Origin: a virus
Virus record (IMG/VR): IMGVR_UViG_3300025570_000087
Span: 1 to 28,067 of that record
Reading direction: 5' to 3' (one strand)
DNA length: 28,067 nt
The notes below the pieces were generated by a model, which searched no databases, was not told the DNA's origin, and saw only the letters and a program-made list of their open reading frames with translations. Shown piece by piece: positions 17,445-25,019 of this stretch; within the stretch, counting starts at the first letter, position 1; each line of letters starts with the position of its first letter. The position numbers and the translations under genes are program-made.

Positions 17445-18383
17445 TCAGAACTTATATATAGTGACGCCGTGCGTCTCAGTCCAGAAATCACTAGCGGGCG
17501 CTAATACGGAGGTTAAAAAAACATTATTGCTGAAACCATACGAAACGATACCATAAACCTCATTGCCTACTGCTTTGGCGCCAGGGTCATAAGAGGGGAC
17601 GTTGTCAAGCCCTGTTGACTCTATTAACCAGGATACGCCATTATCAATCGAGCTCACAATATCGTTCGTTGCTTCTCCGAATAAATAAATAGTACCATTC
17701 TCAAGTGCGACGCCATTGGAATAACTCTTGTTAGGTGCGCCGCTTTGGCTTATCCAGGCGAGGCCATCTGTGCTGGTCAACACGACGCCTTCGTAGGAGA
17801 CCAAACAAAAAACCGCACCATTATGGACAACGCAGGGCCAGTAGTCCTCGACGGGTAGGGCCGCGGCAGTCCAGCTTTTTCCATCTGTGCTGTGTATATA
17901 TGACCCATAACCGGCGGCGATATAGCGCGTTCCACTATCCGCTACGGTGTAGTAGTCACCCGTGGGGTAATTGATGGTACTACGTGTTGTACCGTCTGTT
18001 GTCCATAAGCCGCTGGAAGAGCCTATGATAAAAGCAAAGTCGTTGGTTCGGGCTAAATGTAAGGCGTACCAATTCGGGCCTGATGGAAGTGAAGTCGTCT
18101 GCACCCAATTTATGCCGTCGCTACTGATATCAACATTGAGGTCCAGACTGCTCCCCGCTGTAGTGGACAAATAGGTCGTGGGTAGTTTAACTACCGCACT
18201 GCCTGAGGCCGAGGTATATTCCCAAATACCAACGGGGAAATCCGAGAGCGGCATATATGAGTTCTGATCCCCACCTGTTAGGGCATATATGTAATCGCCG
18301 GCAATCGATACGCCTAAGTAGTTCCCATTATAGAGCCCGAAACCATCTGTCCCCTGGACTTCGTGTAATTCTAATATATCCAT
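17445..18383 (-). CDS. Asp-box beta-propeller protein, possible receptor-binding tail protein
   Basis: The 312-aa product carries at least four Asp-box-like motifs (S-x-D-G-x-x-W): SSDGINW near residue 87, STDGKSW near 165, STDGLAW near 204 and SIDNGVSW near 245. This spacing indicates a beta-propeller of the kind found in sialidases and many surface-binding proteins. I see no sialidase active-site Arg triad, so binding is more likely than catalysis. I chose the ATG at 18383 because it overlaps the stop of a 17-codon leader frame (TAATG), the same junction used elsewhere in this operon. An upstream ATG at 18395 is also possible but has no better ribosome-binding site. Confidence 0.65.
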   Translation of the reverse strand: MDILELHEVQGTDGFGLYNGNYLGVSIAGDYIYALTGGDQNSYMPLSDFPVGIWEYTSASGSAVVKLPTTYLSTTAGSSLDLNVDISSDGINWVQTTSLPSGPNWYALHLARTNDFAFIIGSSSGLWTTDGTTRSTINYPTGDYYTVADSGTRYIAAGYGSYIHSTDGKSWTAAALPVEDYWPCVVHNGAVFCLVSYEGVVLTSTDGLAWISQSGAPNKSYSNGVALENGTIYLFGEATNDIVSSIDNGVSWLIESTGLDNVPSYDPGAKAVGNEVYGIVSYGFSNNVFLTSVLAPASDFWTETHGVTIYKF

Positions 18384-18436
18384 TAGCAGTTCCATGCTGA
18401 AGTATTACCTAATCCTGTCCAGAATATACAACTCAT
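18383..18436 (-). CDS. 17-codon leader ORF linking two propeller genes
   Basis: The frame reads MSCIFWTGLGNTSAWNC then stop. Its ATG overlaps the stop of the 393-aa gene (ATGA), and its own TAA overlaps the next start (TAATG). It may serve only to carry ribosomes across the junction, or be the remnant of a longer N-terminus. Expression is unproven. Confidence 0.4.
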   Translation of the reverse strand: MSCIFWTGLGNTSAWNC

Positions 18437-19614
18437 AATTTTATCTCGTGTACTACGACTTGAGCATAGTAGTTCCCGTCAGGGTGGTATTCATCCCCTT
18501 CAAAGGCTATGTATGTTGTGTTACCGAAACTAGTTACTTTAGGGTTCGCTATATATTCATACTCTCCAATAGAGTAAGGCGCTTCAAATATCTGCGTTTG
18601 TCGGTTAAAAAGAGATACTTTCAAACTGTATTTACTACCATTAAACTCACTGTATAACACTACGTAACTATTTCCACATGGGAAGATGCCGCTTTCCCAC
18701 CCATCCATGTAGGATATATGAGGAAAGTCAGTTAGTGTTTGGATTACGCCGTCTTTCTTCCATATGTATCGTGTTACAGTTGGGTTCCCACTTAAACGTT
18801 TAGAGTTTTCTAAAGCCATCATTTCTTTATCAGTATGACTAGCTACTCCAGAAGGAAACCACTTATTGAGATTAAATTCGGTTGGAAACATCTGGGTCTT
18901 AGTCCACGTAGAACCGTTGTCATCAGAAATATATTCTTGGGATGCTGAATCGTCATTGAAGTTATTAGTAGGCTCGTTAGTATACAAGCGAATCTTGTTA
19001 TATGGCAAAGTCTGCATACTTATTACTCTGGGGTATAAGTTACCCGCAGAAACTGGATACGGCGTAGATTTCAGCGCCCATCCTACACCGACAGTATGTT
19101 CCCATACTTCTATCCGGTGATCCGCACTAGAATCAGGAGTATAACTTACAGCAACTAGCGCTTTCCCTGCACTGTTTTGGCACCCGGATAACTGAGACCC
19201 GACATTTATGGCAGCCCCAACTATAGTTTCGGCAGCGCTCCATGTATCACCATTGTCGCTTGATCGCCAGAACGCACTAAGTTTTCCGGCAATCGCAGTG
19301 ACTGCCGTAATATATAGATCATTCCCTACAGGAAATATAAATCGATCGAAAATGCTACCATTATTATTATTTTCTATTTCTACTGGTGTAGACCATCCAC
19401 TTCCTACTTCTTTTTTAGCGTACCAAAGATCGTAGTTCTCTTCGAATATAAGATGAAGCGTTCCATCAGGAGTAGTGGTTATATCAATATAATCATCCCA
19501 TGCAGTTTCAGACGGGTTAATTATATATTTCTTGCCTAAATCGTATTGTGCTTCAGTGACAGCCTTTTCTGCTCGCCAAAAACCACCATTCTGATTTGCC
19601 CAACACCCACTCAT
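18433..19614 (-). CDS. BNR/Asp-box beta-propeller protein, sialidase-like fold
   Basis: The 393-aa product has two clear Asp boxes, SSDNGDTW (about 118-125) and SDDNGSTW (about 230-237). It also has propeller-like repeats of the kind DGTLHLIFEENYDLWYAKK, which are typical of exo-sialidase/BNR proteins. The catalytic Arg triad, Tyr and Glu of true sialidases could not be assigned, so glycan binding at the tail is as likely as hydrolysis. The start overlaps the upstream stop by one base, and GAGGG lies 7 bases upstream. It lies in an insertion-like block between the terminase and portal genes. Confidence 0.68.
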   Translation of the reverse strand: MSGCWANQNGGFWRAEKAVTEAQYDLGKKYIINPSETAWDDYIDITTTPDGTLHLIFEENYDLWYAKKEVGSGWSTPVEIENNNNGSIFDRFIFPVGNDLYITAVTAIAGKLSAFWRSSDNGDTWSAAETIVGAAINVGSQLSGCQNSAGKALVAVSYTPDSSADHRIEVWEHTVGVGWALKSTPYPVSAGNLYPRVISMQTLPYNKIRLYTNEPTNNFNDDSASQEYISDDNGSTWTKTQMFPTEFNLNKWFPSGVASHTDKEMMALENSKRLSGNPTVTRYIWKKDGVIQTLTDFPHISYMDGWESGIFPCGNSYVVLYSEFNGSKYSLKVSLFNRQTQIFEAPYSIGEYEYIANPKVTSFGNTTYIAFEGDEYHPDGNYYAQVVVHEIKL

Positions 19615-21152
19615 CAGCTTGCCCTCGTTCCGTCGCAGCGGAGAGTCTGCGTGTTTGATCCATCGGTGACTGTGTACGTACCGTCGCTGTTAGCTGTCCA
19701 GACTAAGCCGCTAGTAAACGTAATAGTGCTCTGTCCATCTTTTAAACTCTGTGGAGCATCAGGATCATCGCTAGCAGCGTAAAACTTACCGCCACTCATT
19801 ATGATGTCGTAGTGTCCGTCTGAGGGCCAGCTTTCTTCGGTTGGTGCCGTGGCTACACAGCCTTCCTCAACTCCATGATATTCTGGGTTACATAGGTAGG
19901 CATTCGCGTTCTCTTCACCGATAGTTATATCGTCTGGTTGAGCCCCGTCGTATATATGGGTACGGGTACGCTGTACGACAGCAACGAACTCACTAGCTAA
20001 CCTTATAAATACGCAATCGTAGTATCGTGTGTACCACCCATATGCGTCGATATGTCTCGACCCGCCTTCTGGGGTCCATACTGCATAATATTCTCTAACT
20101 GCGGCTGCAGGAGTAGAGGCCTGCCCTTGTTTTAAATATGTCCCCGACGCCCGACTCCAAAACCTACCTGGAATCCAGTTAGGAATTAGTGGAGCTCCGT
20201 TCTCCCAGCCTGCCGGTACAGCTATAGTGCCGTCACAGCCTTTGAATGTAACTGTATCGCCTGACGTAGCATCAATCATTCCAGTTACGGAGCCTACTCC
20301 ACCGCTGCTTGGTAATCCTGGTGAAGCGCCGTCGGATGCTTCAGCGAAGTCATTCTCACCGAAGGGTTCTGTTACCGGTAGCGGTTCGTTGTTTAGTAAA
20401 TCATTAATATCATACGACGTTCCTGTCTCGTCCGTGCAGGACGTTGACGCGCCGAAGAGTGATGCGCCTCTCCAAAAGCAACTAGATACGCCGTTCACGA
20501 TAAGATTACCGTCAGCATCATAGGCCGCAGTCGTTCCGCCCTGGTCTATTGAGTACCCGTCGTCAGTGGCGGTTAACGTCTCTCCGCCGCCAAGCGCTAG
20601 TGATGAATCACTCGAGCCAGGACTTGGAGCGTCAGGGTCATATTGATTAGTTTCAAAGTTGCCATTAATTAGTGCTACGTCATAGCATGTATCTGAAGTC
20701 CACCCAGATGTATCAGTTGGTGCTACTGATGGACAGAAGGTGTCTACGTCTACGGTGCACAGTACAGTAGTAATCAGCCTGCTAGTGAGCGGCTGCCAGC
20801 CGCCAGAGAAATACTCAACCTGCACTTGTTGTCCCGAATCAACAACTCTGAATGAGTAGCCGCCAGATGCGTTCGCTTGGATATACTCCTTGCAATCAGC
20901 CATCATTTGATGCGCATCAGCATAAGCTAGCGCTTCAGTGTGAAAATAGCTCTGCACATTAGGTGCGACCCATGTTGCGCCATTAAATGACGCATCAGGG
21001 AACCCACTGCTAGACCCTCGCTCGCCCTGTACCCAACCATCGATGGCAGGAGGAGTGTCAGCATCTACCCAACCTTCAGGGACTGGATAAGTTCCGTCGG
21101 TATGTAGAATAAAGCAGTTGCCATCTGCATCTTGCATAGGGATACTAGCCAT
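19614..21152 (-). CDS. Virion adhesion-like protein with internal duplication
   Basis: The 512-aa product is rich in Gly, Ser, Thr and Asp, with paired cysteines, and is predicted beta-rich. The protein is two copies of one unit: residues about 9-205 and 306-497 share PVPEGW/AVPAGW, APTDTSGWTSDTCYDVALINGNF/APTEESWPSDGHYDIIMSGGKF, DPDAP in both, and TATDDGYSI/TANSDGTYTV. The DPDAP motif occurs in some phage attachment-type proteins, so adhesion is a guess. No signal peptide or membrane segment is seen. The start overlaps the terminase stop (TAATG), which suggests coupling to it. Family not recognised. Confidence 0.65.
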   Translation of the reverse strand: MASIPMQDADGNCFILHTDGTYPVPEGWVDADTPPAIDGWVQGERGSSSGFPDASFNGATWVAPNVQSYFHTEALAYADAHQMMADCKEYIQANASGGYSFRVVDSGQQVQVEYFSGGWQPLTSRLITTVLCTVDVDTFCPSVAPTDTSGWTSDTCYDVALINGNFETNQYDPDAPSPGSSDSSLALGGGETLTATDDGYSIDQGGTTAAYDADGNLIVNGVSSCFWRGASLFGASTSCTDETGTSYDINDLLNNEPLPVTEPFGENDFAEASDGASPGLPSSGGVGSVTGMIDATSGDTVTFKGCDGTIAVPAGWENGAPLIPNWIPGRFWSRASGTYLKQGQASTPAAAVREYYAVWTPEGGSRHIDAYGWYTRYYDCVFIRLASEFVAVVQRTRTHIYDGAQPDDITIGEENANAYLCNPEYHGVEEGCVATAPTEESWPSDGHYDIIMSGGKFYAASDDPDAPQSLKDGQSTITFTSGLVWTANSDGTYTVTDGSNTQTLRCDGTRAS

Positions 21153-23149
21153 TAGACTGACATCGGGTCTTTAGAACCCGCGCCTTGTGTGAATGCTTTT
21201 AGTTTGTCTTTCCAGCTGGCGTGCTCTTGCGCTTTAGGCGCGCGAGGTGCAGGGAAGCGCATCGCCATACGGACGACCCATGACAACGCATCGACGATAT
21301 CGTCGTGGACACCACCAGGGAACCGCATTAACTCAAACACCGCTTGCTCAACCCACGGTTGATTGCTGGGGAAGAAGACCATGCCTTGCTGCATACGGCC
21401 TTGTAACGGGCGAGCGCGTACTGACTTATCGTTAATAGGTGTAAGTGCATCCTTGCCCTCTGCCAACGTAAAGAACGCTTTTCGTTCTTGCATACGCCGA
21501 GCCAATATAGGTTTAATAGCCATCTCGAGATGTCCTTTCTCGATACCGACTAACTGGGGTTTGTAACGCATGGCGGTATCAATGATTGTTTCAACAATAC
21601 CAAGCGCATCCCATCGTCCTCTTATTATATCAAGAACATGGATCTGGTCCAAGTAATCAACACCGATGACAGCGCCTACCGTGTAATCGTTGGTCTGTTT
21701 CTCACCGATAGCCAAATCCCAGGCGATGTATACATTGTACTTGTGACCGACAGGCGTATACGGCTCCATCCTAAACATACCTTTAGTGAAGTACACACCT
21801 TCGTCAGGGACAGGATTTTGCTGGTATAACGCAGACCAATGTCGTGGCTGCATTGAGCGCCGCATATTAAGCAGTCGTGAATAAGGGAAGCGACTCTCAT
21901 GGAGTGGCTCGTCCTTCTCACGTAGCAATCGATAGCCGTCCTCAAGGTCAATGATATCTTTACCCTGAATAATTTGATGCGTCTCTAAATCTTCATACTC
22001 GTCATCAGTAGCAATCGCAGGGTAAGAAACAATCTCCCATTTATCAATAGAATCCATCTCAAATTGATATGACTTTATTTCGCCCTGTATGTTCGCCCGC
22101 TCTAGGTCGTTAGATGCAGCAGCTATCCGATCTCGTGCTTCTGCGATGAGTTCTTCCAGCTCGGCTGTCTGCTCCTGCATCTGCAGTATCATACGACCAC
22201 TCAAATCATCATCGTGCCAGCGGGTCTGGATTACAAGTGTCCCACCACCAGGCGCAAGACGCGTCTTCGCAGTAGAGCCCCACCAATCCCACGTTTTTTC
22301 GCGCATAGTTTCCGAATCAGCTTCCTCTGCATCCTTAACCGGATCGTCAATGATGAAGACGTGCGCACCTTTACCTGTGATACCACCCCCGACGCCCGCT
22401 GCAACATACCCACCTCCTGCTGTAGTAGCCCACGCTTCTGCGGCTTGGCTAGATTTAGATAAGGTCGCTTTAGGAAAGATAGCTTTGTACGTCGGCGTCT
22501 GCATCATGTCCCGCACCTTGCGAGAGAACCCCATCGGCAGTGACACGTTGTACGAGCTTGCTATAATCTCAAACGTAGGGTGATGCCCTAATATATACGC
22601 AGGGAAGTTCTTTGACGCTATCTCACTCTTGCCGTGACGGGGTGGCATGGCTAAGATCAACCTGGGGCTTTTCTTGTCGACCACATCTTGTAAGAACCGT
22701 TCTAACCGGTCACATATATCTTCGTGCACCCAGCCTGGTTCATAATCCGGCTTAAACTTCTGAATAAAGTGCAGTAGCCTACGGCGTGCTAACACCCGCG
22801 ACGCTAACTCTCTATCCGCCATGGTAGCGGCGGTCACCGCTTTTTTCTTCACTTCCTTCTCTTTCAGAGCAAGCCGCGCCATCCGTTTCTGGTCGTACAC
22901 CTTCTGATTACGTACGCCTTGCACGACTTTACGGTGTGACTCACGCTCAGCTGCAGCGGTCGCTATCTTCTCATTCCGTCGCTTAGCGACATCCGCTGCT
23001 AGCTTATCCGTGCTCGTCGTGTCACAACTCGTACACGTTGTACTATAGGTCGCTGGGTTACGGGTGAGCTGCTGAAAGCTCTTAACCGTTCTATCCTTAC
23101 TACAGACCTCACACTTCATCTTCATCAAACTCCGCGTCGATAATCCCAT
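21152..23149 (-). CDS. Terminase large subunit (packaging ATPase and nuclease)
   Basis: The 665-aa product is the DNA-packaging motor. A P-loop MPPRHGKSE lies at about 168-176 and a Walker B FIIDDP at 265-270. The RNase H-like nuclease has AWDLA (Asp478), VGIEKG (Glu537) and HDDIVDA (Asp616/Asp617). Two features are unusual: an N-terminal zinc-ribbon pattern (Cys13, Cys16, Cys39, Cys42), and a coiled-coil insert at about 325-365 between the ATPase and nuclease. The start is uncertain. Met1 at 23149 overlaps the small subunit by 41 bases with distant AGGA; Met9 (23125) and Met11 (23119) have GGAG closer by and would overlap far less. Confidence 0.92.
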   Translation of the reverse strand: MGLSTRSLMKMKCEVCSKDRTVKSFQQLTRNPATYSTTCTSCDTTSTDKLAADVAKRRNEKIATAAAERESHRKVVQGVRNQKVYDQKRMARLALKEKEVKKKAVTAATMADRELASRVLARRRLLHFIQKFKPDYEPGWVHEDICDRLERFLQDVVDKKSPRLILAMPPRHGKSEIASKNFPAYILGHHPTFEIIASSYNVSLPMGFSRKVRDMMQTPTYKAIFPKATLSKSSQAAEAWATTAGGGYVAAGVGGGITGKGAHVFIIDDPVKDAEEADSETMREKTWDWWGSTAKTRLAPGGGTLVIQTRWHDDDLSGRMILQMQEQTAELEELIAEARDRIAAASNDLERANIQGEIKSYQFEMDSIDKWEIVSYPAIATDDEYEDLETHQIIQGKDIIDLEDGYRLLREKDEPLHESRFPYSRLLNMRRSMQPRHWSALYQQNPVPDEGVYFTKGMFRMEPYTPVGHKYNVYIAWDLAIGEKQTNDYTVGAVIGVDYLDQIHVLDIIRGRWDALGIVETIIDTAMRYKPQLVGIEKGHLEMAIKPILARRMQERKAFFTLAEGKDALTPINDKSVRARPLQGRMQQGMVFFPSNQPWVEQAVFELMRFPGGVHDDIVDALSWVVRMAMRFPAPRAPKAQEHASWKDKLKAFTQGAGSKDPMSV

Positions 23150-23633
23150 TCAAATGAGATTCCTCAACTTCCAGCTCTTGTGCGGGGTTAATCTGTCCTT
23201 GTGCTTCTGTCATCGCCAACAGCTCGTCATCACTGAGCTCATTCAACCGATTAACAAAATCCTTCTGACTATTACTAAGCTCAATCTGTGCACGCTCTAT
23301 CTCATAGAAGCCACACATCTTATTAATCTCACTAGCGGCGCGTACCATCGCGTTGGCGTCGTCTGTCAGCTTTGCAACATCAAACGCCTCCATCACCATG
23401 GCCTGTACTTTATCTCGGGTCATCTTCATTGCGGATTGATTCCTTTCAAGGCGCACATTCATCTCTGACCGCATCTTAGGATCTGCAGTCTGAAGCTCAA
23501 CGTATTTACGGGGGTTTTGCGAGCCAGCTTTCTTAGCGGCTTGGGTCTTGGACATACCGAGCTCACAAAATTGCAGGTATCGCCACTGCATATCTGAGAA
23601 CTGGCTTTTGTAACCCACTAAATCCTGGGGCAT
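23109..23633 (-). CDS. Terminase small subunit
   Basis: The 174-aa product lies directly before the large subunit and overlaps it. The N-terminus carries WRYLQFCELGMSKTQAAKKAG, a helix-turn-helix-like segment of the type used to recognise the packaging site. A helical middle (VQAMVMEAFDVAKLTDDANAMVRAASEINKMCGFYE) is typical of the oligomerisation domain. The C-terminal tail is very acidic (DAEFDEDEV), as in many small terminases that contact the large subunit. AAGGA lies 9 bases upstream of the ATG. A promoter with an extended -10 sits about 40 bases upstream. Confidence 0.8.
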   Translation of the reverse strand: MPQDLVGYKSQFSDMQWRYLQFCELGMSKTQAAKKAGSQNPRKYVELQTADPKMRSEMNVRLERNQSAMKMTRDKVQAMVMEAFDVAKLTDDANAMVRAASEINKMCGFYEIERAQIELSNSQKDFVNRLNELSDDELLAMTEAQGQINPAQELEVEESHLNGIIDAEFDEDEV

Positions 23634-23667
23634 GGCTACTCATCCTTGAGTAATTGACTTAGAGCAT

Positions 23668-23676
23668 AGTATAGCA
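23668..23676 (-). promoter_or_regulatory. Extended -10 promoter before the small terminase gene
   Basis: TGCTATACT on the minus strand matches TGnTATAAT with one mismatch. No good -35 is visible. The predicted start, about 7 bases downstream, leaves a leader of about 28 bases, the same as at the HNH gene. Confidence 0.45.
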
Positions 23677-23730
23677 GCTTTGTAAAGCCTGTCCATGTAA
23701 CGACGTGTGGACGACCATGTAGCGGCGTTG

Positions 23731-24144
23731 CTAAGAAACCGTGTACGAGTTCCCCTTTGCTGTGTTGTCAGCGTGGGATAGCGCTTGTAGGTTACTAGGT
23801 ACGTGCAAGCCGCAAACTAAGAGGCCTCGTAGCGGGATAATGTGATCCATATCTTGTCCTGATACTAGCTTTGAGTACGCTTCATAGAAGTCAGGGCCAG
23901 ATACCCAACGAGGTATAACCGTCCGCTTCTTCAGCTTCTTCCAGGCGTCTTTCGCCCGAGCTCTCCCAAGACGGAGTAAACATACGTCCTGCTTCTTACT
24001 CACGCGATGTCGCTTTGAATAGCTCGAATTACGTACGGCGCGTCGACAACTTATGCACGAGGCATCTAGGCCGTCCTTGCTTTTCACCCTGTTACCGAAC
24101 TCTGCTTTGCTGAGCGTACGCTCACACTGGCTGCATTTCTTCAT
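23731..24144 (-). CDS. HNH endonuclease with zinc ribbon
   Basis: The 137-aa product begins with a zinc ribbon (Cys4, Cys7, Cys30, Cys33) and a basic middle. An HNH core follows: DMDHIIPLRG with catalytic-type Asp100-His101, then VPSNLQALSHADNTAKGN supplying the Asn and metal ligands. HNH proteins coded directly upstream of terminases assist cos cleavage in several phages; that role fits here but is inferred. A homing nuclease is the alternative. AAGGAA lies 8 bases before the ATG. It is the first gene of the leftward operon. Confidence 0.82.
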   Translation of the reverse strand: MKKCSQCERTLSKAEFGNRVKSKDGLDASCISCRRAVRNSSYSKRHRVSKKQDVCLLRLGRARAKDAWKKLKKRTVIPRWVSGPDFYEAYSKLVSGQDMDHIIPLRGLLVCGLHVPSNLQALSHADNTAKGNSYTVS

Positions 24145-24178
24145 CTGCTACTTCCTTATAGCTTGCTAAGTCGGATTC

Positions 24179-24215
24179 ATTATAGCAGCGCTGGCTATTT
24201 TTAAAAAATTTTTTT
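24179..24215 (-). promoter_or_regulatory. Leftward promoter with extended -10 and A/T tract
   Basis: TGCTATAAT at 24187-24179 on the minus strand is a perfect extended -10. There is no -35 consensus, but an uninterrupted A/T tract (six A then seven T on the plus strand, 24203-24215) lies at about -31 to -43, where it could act as an UP-type or bent-DNA element. Leader length to the HNH start is about 28 bases. It could drive the whole virion operon. Confidence 0.6.
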
Positions 24216-24234
24216 CGGCAAAAATGGGTATCTC

Positions 24235-24430
24235 AGGGGCTCAGCCTACCCTACCCCCTTACGTAGTGAGCGGGGTCGGTTCGGATTCCGATTCTCAGAC
24301 TTCGGTCTGGAGTCCCACGCTCTGTGTACAGAGAAACAACTTCGTTGCTTCTCATCCTCAGCCCCTCAGCGTAGCGCAGGTTCAGTATCAAAAACAACGG
24401 CACGTTGTATTGTGAGACTAGAACCTGCGC
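24235..24430. ncRNA. Highly structured non-coding segment (candidate structured RNA or packaging site)
   Basis: Successive stems are: ACCCC and CTTAC against GTGAG and GGGGT (24253-24276), TCGG/CCGA (24281-24291), CAGAC-TTCG-GTCTG (24296-24309), CTCTG/CAGAG (24320-24333) and GAGAA..CAA/TTG..TTCTC (24331-24353, competing). Arms AGGGGCT (24235-24241) and AGCCCCT (24360-24366) can close this domain. A second domain has 10-bp outer arms GCGCAGGTTC (24374-24383) and GAACCTGCGC (24421-24430) around a 6-bp hairpin with a 3-base loop (24394-24408). No family is recognised, and the transcribed strand is unknown. Confidence 0.5.
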
Positions 24431-24493
24431 AAGCTAGCTTAGTATACCACGCACAGCGACACGCAACCGCCTCTCCCCTCGTACCACATCACG

Positions 24494-24518
24494 CTATAGC
24501 TACGTCTACGTGCTATAG
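24494..24518. promoter_or_regulatory. Dyad, possible operator
   Basis: The perfect 7-bp arms CTATAGC (24494-24500) and GCTATAG (24512-24518) flank 11 bases containing CTACGT partly repeated. The right arm lies in TGCTATAG, a weak extended -10 for rightward transcription. Confidence 0.35.
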
Positions 24519-24633
24519 ACAACTCTGTTGGCATGTGCTAGGAGACCGGGAGCGGAGGGACAACACACTCGTAGAGAATCAGGTATGTCAATACATCATT
24601 GTATACACAGGAGTTGTTGTTTTAATACCACAC

Positions 24634-24678
24634 ACGTGCCAGCAGAGCATGGCACTACATTGGTTTACCTATGTGTAC
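24634..24678 (+). repeat. 45-base module, copy A: hairpin plus TTGGTTTACCTATGTGTA box
   Basis: The stem GTGCCA/TGGCAC (24636-24655) encloses GCAGAGCA. Inside it a GC/GC pair step and an AGA triloop can form. After 4 bases comes the 18-base box (24660-24677). Copy B at 25505-25549 is identical except for two stem bases that change together. It lies 37 bases before the first rightward gene. Confidence 0.85.
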
Positions 24679-24679
24679 T

Positions 24680-24693
24680 AGGCATCTTCGCCT
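24680..24693 (+). promoter_or_regulatory. Leader hairpin before the 78-aa gene
   Basis: AGGC-ATCTTC-GCCT. The 4-bp stem lies between the box and the Shine-Dalgarno site. A longer pairing of TGTACT (24674-24679) with AGTACA (24705-24710) would partly cover the Shine-Dalgarno site. Confidence 0.45.
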
Positions 24694-24714
24694 CATTCAT
24701 TAGGAGTACATCTC

Positions 24715-24951
24715 ATGTCAACTAACAAAGAAAACTTGGTTTCTATCGCTCGCGATTCTGTTCAAATCTCACGCACACTTGCAGGCATAACCGTTCAGCT
24801 TGCGGGTGCAGGCGTGGTCGTAGCAGGCGTAGCCATTGCGGCCGCTGGTGCTAGCGTGTCAATGGCTGGCGTTAAGATTGAAGGCGAAATGAACTTCGTT
24901 CGTCGCATGAGTAACAAGATGGAACGCATGATGGCTAAAGAAGCTCGCTAA
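24715..24951 (+). CDS. Small membrane protein, 78 aa
   Basis: This is the first gene of the rightward block. AGGAG lies 8 bases before the ATG. The product has one strongly hydrophobic Ala/Gly/Val segment (about residues 22-53, AGAGVVVAGVAIAAAGASVS), long enough for one membrane pass or a helical hairpin. A basic amphipathic C-terminus follows (FVRRMSNKMERMMAKEAR). No family is recognised. Size and layout resemble many small phage membrane proteins, including holin-like ones, but nothing here proves a lysis role. A UUCG terminator starts 22 bases after the stop. Confidence 0.7.
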   Translation: MSTNKENLVSIARDSVQISRTLAGITVQLAGAGVVVAGVAIAAAGASVSMAGVKIEGEMNFVRRMSNKMERMMAKEAR

Positions 24952-24972
24952 CGTTTCGGTCGCTAGTCTCTC

Positions 24973-25003
24973 AGCCTCAACACTTCGGTGTTGGGGCTAT
25001 TTT
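24973..25003 (+). terminator. UUCG-loop terminator after the 78-aa gene
   Basis: The 11-bp stem AGCCTCAACAC/GTGTTGGGGCT with a TTCG loop and one G-U pair is followed by ATTTT. The T-run is short and merges into the third copy of the TTGGTTTACC box. Confidence 0.75.
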
Positions 25004-25019
25004 GGTTTACCTATGTATA
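25002..25019 (+). repeat. 18-base box, copy C
   Basis: TTGGTTTACCTATGTATA differs from copies A and B at one base. Here the terminator hairpin, not the GCAGAGCA-loop hairpin, lies 3 bases upstream. Confidence 0.8.

Larger units (their letters stand above)
24145..24714. other. 570-base divergent control region without genes
   Basis: No convincing gene lies here. It holds the leftward promoter, an A/T tract, a 200-base nest of hairpins, a 7-bp dyad and the first 45-base repeat module. Its place beside the terminase genes makes it a candidate for the packaging (cos or pac) site as well; this is inference. Confidence 0.6.

Noticed and set aside
18383-18436. Frameshift that breaks the 312-aa propeller gene
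   Set aside because: The leader and the gene are joined by the same TAATG overlap used at intact junctions in this operon, so a natural coupled start is simpler than a mutation.
22089-22583. 164-codon plus-strand frame opposite the terminase gene, and similar long antisense frames (2693-3196, 4064-4531)
   Set aside because: They lie opposite well-supported genes, and their Ser/Arg/Cys/Leu-rich composition is what antisense reading of these genes gives.
24183-24202. Plus-strand terminator TAGC/GCTA followed by TTTTT
   Set aside because: The stem is only 4 bp and overlaps the leftward -10 element. The A/T run is better explained as a promoter upstream element.
24241-24312. tRNA-like GGTTCGGATTCC segment
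   Set aside because: It resembles a T-arm, but no acceptor stem, anticodon arm or D-arm can be completed on either strand.
24394-24408. 6-bp, 3-base-loop hairpin as an N4-type virion RNA polymerase promoter
   Set aside because: The shape fits N4 early promoters, but there is no conserved flanking sequence shared with the other triloop hairpins and no virion RNA polymerase in the window. It is kept only as a hypothesis for the duplicated module.
24224-24415. 63-codon plus-strand frame in the control region
   Set aside because: It lies across the dense hairpins, has no Shine-Dalgarno site, and the encoded peptide is low-complexity. The RNA structure explains the sequence better.
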